64,000 bases of DNA from Candidatus Chloroploca sp. Khr17 (GCF_004138165.1 NZ_RYFF01000007.1:1-64000); one strand, 5' to 3'. Positions 33,437 to 41,560 are shown, numbered from the stretch's first letter. A program made the numbers and translations. Notes: generated by a model from the sequence alone, not told the origin.

Positions 33437-34513
33437 ATGGTCGACATGACCACTAGCTATCTCGGCCTCCCATTGCGTACGCCACTGGTGGCTTCGGCCT
33501 CCCCTATTTCTCAACGGGTTGAGAAGGTGAAGCGTCTGGAAGAGGCGGGCCTCGCAGCAATTGTGATGTACTCGCTCTTTGAAGAGCAGATCATCCATCA
33601 AAGCCTCGAAATCGACTACCTGTTGAGTCACGGTGCCGATAGCTTTGCCGAGGCGCTCTCTTACCTGCCTGATACCGGGCGCTACAGTATCGGCCCAGAA
33701 CGGTATATCGAGCAACTGCACAAATTGAAGAAGTCGGTTGATATTCCCGTCATTGGCAGTCTCAACGGTGTTTCGCCAGGCGGCTGGGTTCACTATGCCC
33801 AGTTGATGCAAGAGGCTGGCGCCGATGCGGTTGAACTCAATATTTACTATATTCCTACGGATCCCGCGATTACCAGTGCCGATCTAGAGCAGACGTATGT
33901 TGACCTGGTACGAGCCGTGCGGGCCGAAATTACGATCCCGCTCGCCGTCAAGTTGAGTCCGCAATTCACCGCCCTACCCAATCTCGCGATGCGGCTGGCT
34001 GACGCGGGAGCGAATGGCCTTGTCCTGTTTAATCGGTTCTATCAGGCCGACTTTGATCTCGAGAATCTCAATGTCGTCCCATCGCTCACCCTCAGCACGC
34101 CCGACGAAGTGCGGCTGCCGCTGCGTGAAGTCGCCATCCTCTACGGGCGCGTGCCGGTTGATTTTGCGATCACGAGTGGCATCCACTCGGCTTCTGAAGT
34201 GCTCAAAGCAATGATGGCCGGGGCACGGGTCGCCATGATGGCATCAGCGCTGCTGGTGGGCAATGCGACAGCGCATGTACGCGATATGCTGCACGACCTG
34301 CAGACCTGGATGGAAGAGCACGAATACGACTCGATCTCCATGATGCAGGGCAGTATGAGCCAGAAAGCCGTCGCCGAACCAGCCGCCTTCGAACGGGCTA
34401 ACTATATGAAGGTGCTCGGCGCGTACCGCTTTAGCAGTGGCTCATCGGCCCACGCAGCCCTGACTGGCGATATGCTCTATCCCTTCCTCGGTGTCGGCAT
34501 CGAAAACGACTAA
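33437..34513 (+). CDS. Dihydroorotate-dehydrogenase-like flavoprotein
   Basis: 358 residues, FMN-binding TIM barrel of the DHODH-like group. It has [69 protein letters not shown] and a phosphate-binding end [15 protein letters not shown]. Proteins of this subgroup are often encoded next to nifJ and are not the pyrimidine enzyme; the true electron donor or substrate is uncertain. The frame is open back to 33368, but the ATG at 33437 follows CAGGAG with 7 bases and gives the normal N-terminus. A large hairpin lies in its leader. Confidence 0.85.
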   Translation: MVDMTTSYLGLPLRTPLVASASPISQRVEKVKRLEEAGLAAIVMYSLFEEQIIHQSLEIDYLLSHGADSFAEALSYLPDTGRYSIGPERYIEQLHKLKKSVDIPVIGSLNGVSPGGWVHYAQLMQEAGADAVELNIYYIPTDPAITSADLEQTYVDLVRAVRAEITIPLAVKLSPQFTALPNLAMRLADAGANGLVLFNRFYQADFDLENLNVVPSLTLSTPDEVRLPLREVAILYGRVPVDFAITSGIHSASEVLKAMMAGARVAMMASALLVGNATAHVRDMLHDLQTWMEEHEYDSISMMQGSMSQKAVAEPAAFERANYMKVLGAYRFSSGSSAHAALTGDMLYPFLGVGIEND

Positions 34514-34527
34514 AGCGAAAAACAACG

Positions 34528-34574
34528 TGGACATGCCAAGAGGCGCGGCATTGCCGCGCTTCTTGGCATGTCCA
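34528..34574. terminator. Convergent hairpin between the DHODH-like gene and the cytochrome gene
   Basis: A long inverted repeat, TGGACATGCCAAGA plus GCGCGGC on one arm and GCCGCGC plus TCTTGGCATGTCCA on the other. No T run follows, but the position between two converging genes fits a bidirectional terminator. Confidence 0.65.
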
Positions 34575-34584
34575 ATGCCCCTGC

Positions 34585-34956
34585 CTATTCGAGCGTCAGC
34601 ATATAGGCCACAAGCGCCTCAAGCTGATCAGGCCGTAGCGCTCGTTCATAATCAGACGGCATAAGCCCCGGGCTATAGCCCGGCGTGACGACGGCATTGG
34701 GATTGACCGTTTCACGGTAGAGCCATTCGGCTGCCGTCAGACCCTCGTCATTCTTGGCCGCACGCGTAGCGATCCCCGCAAGACTCGGCCCTAGCGCCGT
34801 CGGACCATCAGGCTCAAGGCTATGACACCCAATGCACCAGATCCGAAAAAGGCGCTCGCCCTCTAGAACTGGATCGACCGACGGACGTTGTGCACCCCCA
34901 CACGCAACCAGGCTCACAAGAAAAACGAGCCAGACCATCCCGCGCCCTAGTGACAT
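34585..34956 (-). CDS. Small c-type cytochrome lipoprotein
   Basis: 123 residues. An N-terminal signal with a lipobox (VWLVFLVSLVACGG) predicts a lipid-anchored protein on the outer face of the membrane. The heme is attached by CIGCH (~41-45), and LMPSDY supplies a likely Met ligand, so it is a class I mono-heme cytochrome c. It probably carries electrons between a quinol-oxidising complex and a terminal acceptor; the partner is unknown. It is transcribed away from the truncated hemoglobin gene. Confidence 0.9.
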   Translation of the reverse strand: MSLGRGMVWLVFLVSLVACGGAQRPSVDPVLEGERLFRIWCIGCHSLEPDGPTALGPSLAGIATRAAKNDEGLTAAEWLYRETVNPNAVVTPGYSPGLMPSDYERALRPDQLEALVAYMLTLE

Positions 34957-34976
34957 ACAAGACCATTTCCAGGAGG

Positions 34977-35032
34977 GGCACGGCGACGCCGTGCCCCCGC
35001 TTCCGCCGTACGGGCACGGCGCCGCCGTGCCC
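34977..35032. repeat. Two adjacent GGCACGGCG palindromes
   Basis: GGGCACGGCG/CGCCGTGCCC occurs twice, at 34977-34999 and 35012-35032. It lies in the divergent gap between the cytochrome and the hemoglobin gene. Of REP type. Confidence 0.65.
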
Positions 35033-35051
35033 CAACACCAGAGATTTCTAT

Positions 35052-35057
35052 TATAAT
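35052..35057 (+). promoter_or_regulatory. -10 box of the hemoglobin gene
   Basis: A perfect TATAAT. It overlaps the ATG at 35056 and ends 7 bases before the in-frame ATG at 35065, which therefore is the likelier start of a leaderless mRNA. No clear -35 is seen; a palindromic repeat sits in that place. Confidence 0.55.
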
Positions 35058-35064
35058 GGATGAT

Positions 35065-35457
35065 ATGAATGAAAAAAAGGCAACCACCATCTACGAGCAG
35101 ATTGGCGGGGCCGATGTTTTACGCCAACTCGTCGAGGCCTTCTACACCCGCGTCGAACGTGATCCGCGGTTGCGTCCGATGTTTCCCGACGACCTCGAAC
35201 CCGGCAAAGAGCATCAGTTCCTCTTTCTGATGCAGTATTTTGGCGGGCCTGGTGAATATGGGCAGCGACGCGGCCATCCGCGGTTGCGCATGCGGCATGC
35301 CCCCTATCCTATTGGCCCGGTTGAACGTGATGCCTGGCTCGAGCATATGCTCGCCTCAATTGCTCAGGTGGGCATTGACGAACCGGCCCGTTCAGTCATG
35401 CGCACCTACTTTGAACAGGCCGCCAACGCCATGATGAATCGCTACGCGCCTGAATGA
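35065..35457 (+). CDS. glbO: Truncated hemoglobin, group II (TrHbO)
   Basis: 130 residues, a 2-on-2 globin. TTIYEQIGGADVLRQLVEAFYTRVERDPRLRPMFP, FLFLMQYFGGPGEYGQRRGHPRLRMRH and the proximal-His helix PIGPVERDAWLEHMLASI fit group II. It binds O2 or NO reversibly and is linked to respiration or nitrosative stress defence. The ATG at 35056 overlaps the -10 box, so I used the next in-frame ATG, 9 bases on. Divergent from a cytochrome c gene. Monocistronic as far as I can see. Confidence 0.95.
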   Translation: MNEKKATTIYEQIGGADVLRQLVEAFYTRVERDPRLRPMFPDDLEPGKEHQFLFLMQYFGGPGEYGQRRGHPRLRMRHAPYPIGPVERDAWLEHMLASIAQVGIDEPARSVMRTYFEQAANAMMNRYAPE

Positions 35458-35703
35458 ATGCACCTTGTCGTGTTGGTAACCGAAAAACTATCCCTAAACA
35501 TAGGTGCAACGAAACAACCCTGCTCTACAATAGAGACGCCCCATCAACATGAGAATGTCTTTGGGTCGCTGGAGAGAAGGCAAGCATCGCTAGAGCACTC
35601 CTATTTGGGTTGTATCCAACAGTCATGACTGATACATATTGAGTCTTACATCGGGTCTATGGGAGTGCCGGCTTATGAATATTCAATATTACATCGGGTC
35701 TAT

Positions 35704-35912
35704 GGGAGTGCCGACTTCAGTCGGCTTCCGGCTCAGTAGTCTGTGAAATAAGTTTTCTGGTAGCGCCGCTGACCACGAATGCTGAGAACGAAGAAACGAA
35801 TATGGGTTGCTCCATGCGCTATTCGTTCATTCGTGGCCCCAATTTGTGGACGGCTGAGGACGCCAGAAAACTTACTTCCCAGACCATTCAGCCGACTGAA
35901 GTCGGCACTCCC
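35704..35912. mobile_element. 209-bp foldback element, MITE-like
   Basis: Terminal inverted repeats of 23 bases are perfect (GGGAGTGCCGACTTCAGTCG start at the left, its complement at the right end). Imperfect pairing continues inward through GTCTGTGAAATAAGTTTTCTGG against CCAGAAAACTTACTTCCCAGAC, then CACGAATG/CATTCGTG. No coding frame lies inside. A direct repeat TTACATCGGGTCTATGGGAG occurs twice just to its left (35645 and 35691). The 35458-36050 gap otherwise shows no gene. Confidence 0.65.
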
Positions 35913-36050
35913 TGATGTCATGCTTAAAAACCATAAGCCGACTAAAGCCGATCCTCCTGAGACGCACATCGTCTAGGATTGCCATAGGCGTGTTTCCAGC
36001 GAAGCAGCAAGGTACGAGGGCGTGTATATGCGATAGGATAGGAGCGAGCT

Positions 36051-36584
36051 ATGTTCAAAGTGCCGTCGGTTGCGAAAGAAGAAAAGGTTCCATTCTGGCT
36101 CGTGTTGGTACTCGGTATCAGTTATATCATCCTGGGGCTGCTGCTCCTTTTTCAACCCCTGATGACAACGCTTTTCATTGTGCTCTACATTGGGGCCTCG
36201 TGGTTGATTTCAGGCATCGCAGATCTGATCAGCCTGTTCCGTAGTCGCGAGCGGTGGTTTTTAACGCTGCTCAGTGGGATCATTGGCATTTGGGCAGGCC
36301 TGGCCGTCTTGAGCCAACCGCTGCTCGGTGGCGTCGTTGTGGCGACCTTTTATATCATTATGCTGGGCGTCACAGGCATTTTTATGGGCGGCGTCCGCGT
36401 GGTACAGGCCTTCCAGGGCGGGGGCATCGGCGTCGGTATCTGGGGGGTGCTCACGATTGTGTTGAGCTTCTTGATCCTATCGTCACCGCTGGCCGGTGTC
36501 GTGGTGCTGCCCTTCGTGTTCGGCATCACAGCCCTTGTCGGGGGGATTATGACGATTGTGGGGGCTTTCATCGGGAGAAAGTAG
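36051..36584 (+). CDS. HdeD/DUF308 family membrane protein
   Basis: 177 residues with six closely spaced hydrophobic segments in three pairs, the internal repeat pattern of the HdeD family (FWLVLVLGISYIILGLLLLFQP, FLTLLSGIIGIWAGLAVLSQP, GVLTIVLSFLILSSP). Family members are linked to acid resistance in enterobacteria, but most bacterial copies have no known role. The LLLFQP, VLSQP and LILSSP ends of each hairpin are characteristic. It stands alone and is followed by a strong terminator. Confidence 0.85.
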   Translation: MFKVPSVAKEEKVPFWLVLVLGISYIILGLLLLFQPLMTTLFIVLYIGASWLISGIADLISLFRSRERWFLTLLSGIIGIWAGLAVLSQPLLGGVVVATFYIIMLGVTGIFMGGVRVVQAFQGGGIGVGIWGVLTIVLSFLILSSPLAGVVVLPFVFGITALVGGIMTIVGAFIGRK

Positions 36585-36607
36585 CGCGGCACACAAGCGA
36601 AACGCCC

Positions 36608-36650
36608 ATTCCAGCCAAAATGCCAGCAATGCTGGCATTTTTGCTGGAAT
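36608..36650. terminator. Terminator after the HdeD-like gene
   Basis: ATTCCAGC and AAATGCCAGC pair with GCTGGCATTT and GCTGGAAT around AAT, with T runs in the stem. Confidence 0.75.
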
Positions 36651-36651
36651 G

Positions 36652-36660
36652 TGGTATAAT
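36652..36660 (+). promoter_or_regulatory. Extended -10 promoter before the COX2-like gene
   Basis: TGGTATAAT, a TGn extended -10 with a perfect TATAAT. It lies directly behind the terminator and 108 bases before the first start of the ctaA-ctaB operon. Confidence 0.55.
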
Positions 36661-36768
36661 CGCAACAAAGTAGTAATTTGTGAATAACTCCACAAACTTG
36701 CACCCCTTCCCCTGGTAGGGCTGTGTCGCCGCAGCGCATTGCGCACAACAAGAAAGCGAGCAAGCCTG

Positions 36769-36981
36769 ATGCAAGCTCTTCTCTTCTGGTTCATCGTGGC
36801 TGTTTGTATCGTTGGACAGGCCTTGCTGATCCACGCCGCCTGGCGGCTACGTCGGCAAACCACCGAACTGCCCGCCGGTGTCCCACAGAGTCACGGGGCC
36901 AGTGATTTGGCCTGGACAGTAGCGACGGCAGTGTTGACCGGGGTGCTGTTGTACGGCTCATTTCTTGCGCTCAGCGCGTAA
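36769..36981 (+). CDS. Small COX2-type transmembrane hairpin protein
   Basis: 70 residues with two membrane segments (LLFWFIVAVCIVGQALLIHAAW and WTVATAVLTGVLLYGSFLAL). The pattern WRLRRQ, a polar loop, then SDLAWTVA resembles the N-terminal membrane hairpin of cytochrome c oxidase subunit II (RxRR...LExxWTVIP), but the CuA domain is absent. It lies 17 bp before ctaA-ctaB, so a role in oxidase assembly or as a small oxidase subunit is plausible. I chose the ATG at 36769; an in-frame ATG at 36739 exists. The assignment to COX2 is by eye only. Confidence 0.65.
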   Translation: MQALLFWFIVAVCIVGQALLIHAAWRLRRQTTELPAGVPQSHGASDLAWTVATAVLTGVLLYGSFLALSA

Positions 36982-36998
36982 TTCTCTACGGTGACGAT

Positions 36999-38738
36999 AT
37001 GCCAGATACGTTGTTACGTCGAAGTGCGGTGATCGGTTCCTTGTTGACGCTGGTCGCCATCGTGTCGGGTGGCCTGGTCAGTGCCACCGAAAGTGCCGGC
37101 GTCTGTACCGGCTGGCCGCTCTGTGCCGAGTTGTTCACTAGCCCGGCTACGCCGGCCCTCTGGCTCGCGTTTGGGCACCGCCTCCTTGTTGCCATAGCAA
37201 TGGTTGTGGCGCTGTTCATTGCCGTGATGGTCTGGCGGCGTCCCGACCTCGATCGGTGGGTGCGGCTTCCCTTGCTGATCGCACCGCTCTTCGGGCTGGT
37301 CGAGGTGGCTGCCGGTGGCATCATGGTCACCCTGGGTCTCTATGAAGCAATTAATCAGGTTCACCTGGGGCTCGCGCTGCTGATGCTTGGCGCACAAGCC
37401 GTCGGGACGGTAGCGCTGCTGCAGCCTCTGCCGACAACGCGCGCAGGTGGGCGGGCCACCCGTGAAGCACGGCGCTTGAGTGGACTTGCCTGGTGGACGG
37501 CAGGCGCAACGGGGGTGCTTGCCCTCGCGCTGAGTGCGCGCATTCTTGATGACCCAGCCACCAGTGCGGCTTCTATCCTGCCCATCAATGCAGGAGGAGC
37601 CGTAGCAATGGCCGGGATGCTTGCCAGCGGGACGTTCTGGCAGACGTGGCGTTCGCGGCGCGGTGATCATCTGCTTATTGGCGTCGCTACGGCGGTACTG
37701 CTCTTGATCCTTGTTGAAGTGCCGCTCATCTTGTTGCCACCAGCCGCGGCTGGCATGGGCGTCGGCCTCGCCGCGCTTGTCTGGGGGGCGACCCTCGCCC
37801 TCGCCGTGCTCGCGCTGCGCCGCCCGTTGCCCGCAACCATGCCCGTAGTTGCCGCACGGCCAGCCACCGATGAAGCACCGCCGCTCTGGAAAGATTATCT
37901 CAGCCTCACCAAACCCAAAGTCATCTCGTTGCTGCTGGTGACGACGGCCGGGGCGATGTACCTTACCGAGGCAGGCTCACCATCGCTCTGGTTAGTCTTC
38001 TGGACGATGATCGGCGGCTATCTGGCGGCAGGCGGGGCCGGGGCCATCAACTGCGCGTTCGATAGCGATATTGATATCAATATGGGGCGTACCAGCCGGC
38101 GGCCTGTCCCTTCGGGACGAATCTCGCGGCGCAATGCGATGATCTTCGGGTTCGTCTTGAGTGCGCTCTCGGTTGTAGTGATGCTGGCCTTTACCACCCC
38201 GCTCGCAGCGCTGGTCTCGACCCTCGGCATTTTTTACTATGCCTGGTTCTATACCCAGTGGCTCAAGCGGAGCACCTGGCAAAATATTGTGATCGGTGGC
38301 GGGGCCGGTGCGCTCCCGCCGCTGGTTGGCTGGACCGCCGTCACAGGTGAGTTGAGCGTGGCGGCCCTGCTGCTCTTTGCGATTGTCTTTTACTGGACGC
38401 CGCCCCATTTCTGGGCGCTGGCGCTGGTCAAGCAGAAAGACTATGCGCGGGCAGGGGTGCCGATGCTGCCCGTCGTCGCTGGTGAAGGTGAGACCCGCTG
38501 GCAAATCCTGGTCTATTCCGTCATCCTGGTGGCGCTCAGCCTCTTGCTCACGGCAATCGGCGCGATGGGGTGGATCTACTTTGGCGGGGCCGCGCTGCTC
38601 GGCGCACTCTTTCTGCAATCAGCGTGGCACGTCTGGAAGCGCGGCGATCAGGCGAGCATCTGGGGCCTCTACAAGTACAGCCTGCTCTATCTCGCCCTTT
38701 TGTTTGCCGTCATGGTCATTGACCGGGTGATGGCCTGA
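36999..38738 (+). CDS. ctaB: Fused heme A synthase (CtaA) and protoheme IX farnesyltransferase (CtaB)
   Basis: 579 residues, polytopic. Residues ~1-285 resemble CtaA: CTGWPLC cysteine pair, FGHRLLVA and NQVHLGLALLML with heme-ligand His residues, and about eight segments. Residues ~290-579 are CtaB/CyoE: DYLSLTKPKVISLLLVTTAGAMYL, the prenyl-diphosphate motif NCAFDSDIDINMGRTSRRPVPSG, and YFTP-like YWTPPHFWALAL followed by DYARAGVPMLPVV. The fusion joins the two consecutive steps heme B to heme O to heme A for aa3-type oxidases. Such a fusion is known in Chloroflexi. In the CtaA half some loops are short, so activity there is less certain. Confidence 0.9.
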   Translation: MPDTLLRRSAVIGSLLTLVAIVSGGLVSATESAGVCTGWPLCAELFTSPATPALWLAFGHRLLVAIAMVVALFIAVMVWRRPDLDRWVRLPLLIAPLFGLVEVAAGGIMVTLGLYEAINQVHLGLALLMLGAQAVGTVALLQPLPTTRAGGRATREARRLSGLAWWTAGATGVLALALSARILDDPATSAASILPINAGGAVAMAGMLASGTFWQTWRSRRGDHLLIGVATAVLLLILVEVPLILLPPAAAGMGVGLAALVWGATLALAVLALRRPLPATMPVVAARPATDEAPPLWKDYLSLTKPKVISLLLVTTAGAMYLTEAGSPSLWLVFWTMIGGYLAAGGAGAINCAFDSDIDINMGRTSRRPVPSGRISRRNAMIFGFVLSALSVVVMLAFTTPLAALVSTLGIFYYAWFYTQWLKRSTWQNIVIGGGAGALPPLVGWTAVTGELSVAALLLFAIVFYWTPPHFWALALVKQKDYARAGVPMLPVVAGEGETRWQILVYSVILVALSLLLTAIGAMGWIYFGGAALLGALFLQSAWHVWKRGDQASIWGLYKYSLLYLALLFAVMVIDRVMA

Positions 38739-38759
38739 TAGTTGCAGCGATGTTTGGCT

Positions 38760-38812
38760 TACATAACCTTGCTCGACCAGACTTGTGAGGTCTGGTCGAG
38801 CAAGGTTATGTA
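38760..38812. terminator. 23-bp hairpin after ctaA-ctaB
   Basis: Perfect 23-base arms 38760-38782 and 38790-38812 around TTGTGAG, containing the TCTGGTCGAGCAAGG sequence. A shorter hairpin with the same TGTGAGGTCTG core is at 40693-40731. Confidence 0.75.
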
Positions 38813-38818
38813 GTTGAT

Positions 38819-38966
38819 TGCTCCTGCGGTGCTTCTTACATACAATAGTGGCAACGTGATACGAGAGGCTGAACCAGCTGTCCCTCATTGGCGTATGGCG
38901 GTGAATGATCTTTTTCCTGACCCAAACAATCCCTTTATCCTGCCGGCCTAAAGCCAATCCTTTGCA
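38819..38966 (+). pseudogene. Internally deleted copy of the Uma2 gene
   Basis: The left part (38819-38869) matches the promoter region of the intact Uma2 gene (40803-40852), including CTTACATACAATAGTGGCAA. The right part (38870-38966) matches its last codons and 3' flank (41360-41456), with PHWRMAVNDLFPDPNNPFILP still readable. Everything between is missing. The junction is at GAGG, present at both ends of the deleted part in the intact gene. Confidence 0.85.
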
Positions 38967-39122
38967 AATAAAGCGGTTTTTCTGACGCAAAGGCGCAAAG
39001 TTTTTGGCGTAGGTGCGCTAACCCTTGGGGGCTTGACGTGAGCTTATTTGCGTGGCGCCCACGCCTGATGCCATCCGTTCGTGTGCCTCGGCTGTTCAAC
39101 GACAATGGCGAGGACAAGACCA

Positions 39123-39863
39123 ATGAAAACCCGTATTGTCGCACATCGTGGGCATGCCCGTGTCGCACCAGAAAACACTATCCCTGCCTTTGAGGCCGCA
39201 ATCAGCTGTGGAGCAGACGCTATCGAGTGCGATGTCCACCTGACCGCCGATGGTGCGCTTGTCATCCATCATGACTACTATCTTGGACGGACGACCACTG
39301 GCACTGGGGCCATCAGCGATCATTCGCTCGATGCACTGCAAGCTTTGGACGCTGGGCACTGGTTTCACTCGCGTTTCGCTGGACTCCGCATCCCCACGCT
39401 TGACCAGGTGTTGGAACTGACCCGTGGCCAGGTTCAGCTTGAACTGGAGTTACGGACGCCCGATCGTCGCCTTGTGCCATGCGTCCATGCACACCTTGAC
39501 CGGTTTGGGATGCGCAACGACGTGGAAATAACGTCGGAACACATCCCTCTGCTGACCGCACTCCGCACATGTGACGCTCAGATACGCACGGGGTTCTTCT
39601 TTCGTCCCCCACCGCCGTGGATGGAAGCAAGCCTGTGGCTCCAGCATGTCCTTGGCTGGATGACATTGGGTGCTGCCCACGTCGCCCATCTGCCACGCGA
39701 ATGCCTGACCGATGCGGTCGTCACAACCCTTCGTGCCAAGGGGTACATGGTTCATGGTGCCAATCTTAACACCGAGCACGACATTGTTCACGCGCTGCAG
39801 CTTAAGGTGGATCAGTTTTCAACTGATGAACTGAACGTAGCGATAACGCTTCGTGAGCGTTGA
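39123..39863 (+). CDS. Glycerophosphodiester phosphodiesterase
   Basis: 246 residues, GDPD-type TIM barrel. The catalytic His pair lies in VAHRGHARVAPENT and VIHHDYYLGRTT, with metal ligands in ECDVHLTADG. PTLDQVLELTRGQVQLELEL supplies the next Glu ligands. It hydrolyses glycerophosphodiesters to glycerol 3-phosphate and an alcohol. No signal peptide, so cytosolic. The frame extends upstream to 39081; the ATG at 39123 gives the standard N-terminus and follows CGAGGA. It sits between repeats in an accessory region. Confidence 0.92.
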   Translation: MKTRIVAHRGHARVAPENTIPAFEAAISCGADAIECDVHLTADGALVIHHDYYLGRTTTGTGAISDHSLDALQALDAGHWFHSRFAGLRIPTLDQVLELTRGQVQLELELRTPDRRLVPCVHAHLDRFGMRNDVEITSEHIPLLTALRTCDAQIRTGFFFRPPPPWMEASLWLQHVLGWMTLGAAHVAHLPRECLTDAVVTTLRAKGYMVHGANLNTEHDIVHALQLKVDQFSTDELNVAITLRER

Positions 39864-39966
39864 CAGAATAGCAGAGCTATATGATCATTAGGGTCGGGCA
39901 ACGAATAGAGGAACACGTTTGAGATGGCTGCGTTCACAAAGTTCGCAAACCACAGAAATTGACACT

Positions 39967-40428
39967 ATGCGGTCTCTAGAGTTAAAAATACCCCCTGTCG
40001 TCGTACTTGCCATTTTTGCTGTAGCGGCTATTATCTTAGCAAAGTTAACGCCGATCGCTCGCGTTGATTTCGCAGGACGTTACCTAGCATCGTTTCTTAT
40101 AGCACTTCTTGGCGTGAGCGTCGCCCTTGCTGGCGTCTTTGAATTTCGATGCGCAAAAACTAGTGTTAATCCTCTAAAGCCGAACTCCGCATCCACAGTG
40201 GTTAGTACAGGAATCTTCCGCTATAGTCGGAACCCCATGTATGTAGGAATGGCACTAGCACTACTGAGCATCATTACGCTTACTGGATCAATTGTGGCAT
40301 TAGCAATGGTTCCCGCATTTTGCGTCTACATGACAAACTACCAGATAAAACCTGAAGAGCGCATGCTGCAGCAGACCTTCGGGGAAACGTATTTGAAATA
40401 CATGCTTTCAGTAAGGCGCTGGCTCTGA
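39967..40428 (+). CDS. Isoprenylcysteine carboxylmethyltransferase-family membrane protein (integron-cassette-like)
   Basis: 153 residues with about four membrane segments. The family core is GIFRYSRNPMYVGMALALLSI and the end KPEERMLQQTFGETYLKYMLSVRRWL, as in ICMT/phospholipid methyltransferase-like proteins, which use SAM. Base composition is visibly lower in GC and codon use differs from its neighbours (AAA, TTA, ATA are frequent). An attC-like site follows its stop within two bases, so it looks like a captured integron gene cassette. The substrate is unknown. The ATG at 39967 is my choice; 39919 is also in frame. Confidence 0.85.
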   Translation: MRSLELKIPPVVVLAIFAVAAIILAKLTPIARVDFAGRYLASFLIALLGVSVALAGVFEFRCAKTSVNPLKPNSASTVVSTGIFRYSRNPMYVGMALALLSIITLTGSIVALAMVPAFCVYMTNYQIKPEERMLQQTFGETYLKYMLSVRRWL

Positions 40429-40429
40429 T

Positions 40430-40494
40430 GCCTAACAATTCGCTCAACCTGACACATTGTGGCAGGTTAGCTCAAATCGCTCGCCGCGTTAGGA
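40430..40494 (+). mobile_element. attC-like recombination site of an integron cassette
   Basis: GCCTAAC (40430-40436) and GTTAGGA (40488-40494) are the outer core sites, with complementary CCTAAC/GTTAGG. Between them AATTCGCTCAACCTG and CAGGTT form the inner arms around a small CAC/GTG hairpin. The CTAACAATTCG start is that of common 59-base elements. The last base of the 3' core is A rather than a pyrimidine. Confidence 0.7.
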
Positions 40495-40664
40495 AGTGCC
40501 CGTCCATATGCACTTCGATGTCAGCGCAGATCGACAAACGCCCATCGCCTATCCGATCCCCGGCCCAGCATCGCGCTCTAGACCGCCGCTACGTGATCGC
40601 AACCCTGCGGTTGCATTCAAGGCCGTCGCGTGCCGCCCCCATCTCGACCTGTCAACGGCACAGC

Positions 40665-40692
40665 GGCGCGGCTAAGCTCAAGCATTACATGC
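40665..40692 (+). mobile_element. Degenerate right half of a second attC-like site
   Basis: GGCGCGGCTAAGCTCAAGCA then TTACATGC resembles the right half of the aadA-type attC, but the core G is lost (ATTACAT instead of GTTAGAT). The 40495-40664 stretch shows no convincing gene. Confidence 0.4.
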
Positions 40693-40731
40693 GCGGACGA
40701 GCAGACCTGTGAGGTCTGACCGCCGCGTCCG
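40693..40731. repeat. Hairpin with CGCGGACG/CGTCCG arms
   Basis: CGCGGACG and CAGACC pair with GGTCTG and CGCGTCCG around TGTGA. It shares the TGTGAGGTCTG core with the hairpin after ctaB. Confidence 0.5.
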
Positions 40732-40860
40732 GAACTGTATGCCTGCGCGCCGAAGGCACCCAGCTTCGCCATTGCCGCTTGACAATCATCACGGTATCTT
40801 GTTTGCTCCTACGGTGCTTCTTACGTACAATAGTGGCAACGTGATACGAAAGGAGGAGGT

Positions 40861-41442
40861 ATGCGTACTCGTACCACCGCAACAATTGAAGATTTGTATC
40901 ACCTGCCCGAGAACGCGAAGGCTGAATTGGTTGATGGAGAAATTCAGATCATGTCACCGACAGGCGAAGCACCAGGCTATGCCGCTGACGAAATTTTCGT
41001 GGCTCTCCGTGCCTACAGCAAACAAGTTGGTCACGGACGAGCGGTTGGTGACAATCGAGGCTTCCGGGTGTATCTGCCGCATCGAAGCTCGTTTAGCCCT
41101 GATGCAGCGTATTATGTTGGTCCCGAAGCTGGCATGCGCTTTTTTGAAGGGGCTCCCGTGTTTGCGGTGGAGGTGCGAAGCGAAGGTGACTATGGGTCAC
41201 AAGCAGAAGCACAGTTGGCGCAAAAGCGAACAGATTACTTTGCCGCAGGTACCGTTGTTGTATGGGATGTTGATCTGCTCAATGAAGAGGTCGTGCGCGT
41301 CTACCGTGCGACAGACCCAACCAAGCCAACGATCTACCGTCGTGGTGAGATTGCCGAGGCAGAACCAGCTGTCCCTCATTGGCGTATGGCGGTGAACGAT
41401 CTTTTTCCTGACCCAAACAATCCCTTTATCCTGCCGACCTAA
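40861..41442 (+). CDS. Uma2-family (DUF820) putative endonuclease
   Basis: 193 residues of the PD-(D/E)XK-like Uma2 family. ELVDGEIQIMSPTGEAPGYAADEIFVAL, SPDAAYYVGPEA and VEVRSEGDYGSQAEAQLAQKRTDYFAAGTVVVWDVD give the D, ExE and K positions expected for a metal-dependent nuclease fold. Function is unknown; these genes are abundant in cyanobacteria and Chloroflexi and move often. A GGAGGAGG site precedes the ATG, and TACAAT at 40826 may be the -10. A deleted duplicate with the same promoter lies 2 kb upstream. Confidence 0.85.
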   Translation: MRTRTTATIEDLYHLPENAKAELVDGEIQIMSPTGEAPGYAADEIFVALRAYSKQVGHGRAVGDNRGFRVYLPHRSSFSPDAAYYVGPEAGMRFFEGAPVFAVEVRSEGDYGSQAEAQLAQKRTDYFAAGTVVVWDVDLLNEEVVRVYRATDPTKPTIYRRGEIAEAEPAVPHWRMAVNDLFPDPNNPFILPT

Positions 41443-41462
41443 AGCCAATCCTTTACACATAA

Positions 41463-41560
41463 GACAAGGATTTAGGAGCTAGAAAATAGGAAATAGCCGA
41501 GCGCATCAGGACGCGATGGATGCCTCTAAACTGTAAAGTAACCTGAAACCTTGCCTAAGG
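41463..41560 (+). repeat. Dispersed ~100-bp repeat, copy 1
   Basis: It shares AAGGATTTAGGAG, TAGAAAA, AGGAAATAGC, CCTGAAACC and CTAA in the same order with copy 2 at 43206-43305. A GACGCAAAGGCGCAAAGG block follows at 41570. Confidence 0.6.

Noticed and set aside
39450-39791. Antisense frames inside the glycerophosphodiesterase gene
   Set aside because: The forward gene has all catalytic motifs; the antisense frames have none.
40428-40712. 94-codon frame starting PNNSLNLTHCGRLAQ
   Set aside because: This is translation of the attC-like site and the following noncoding stretch, a well-known kind of false gene.
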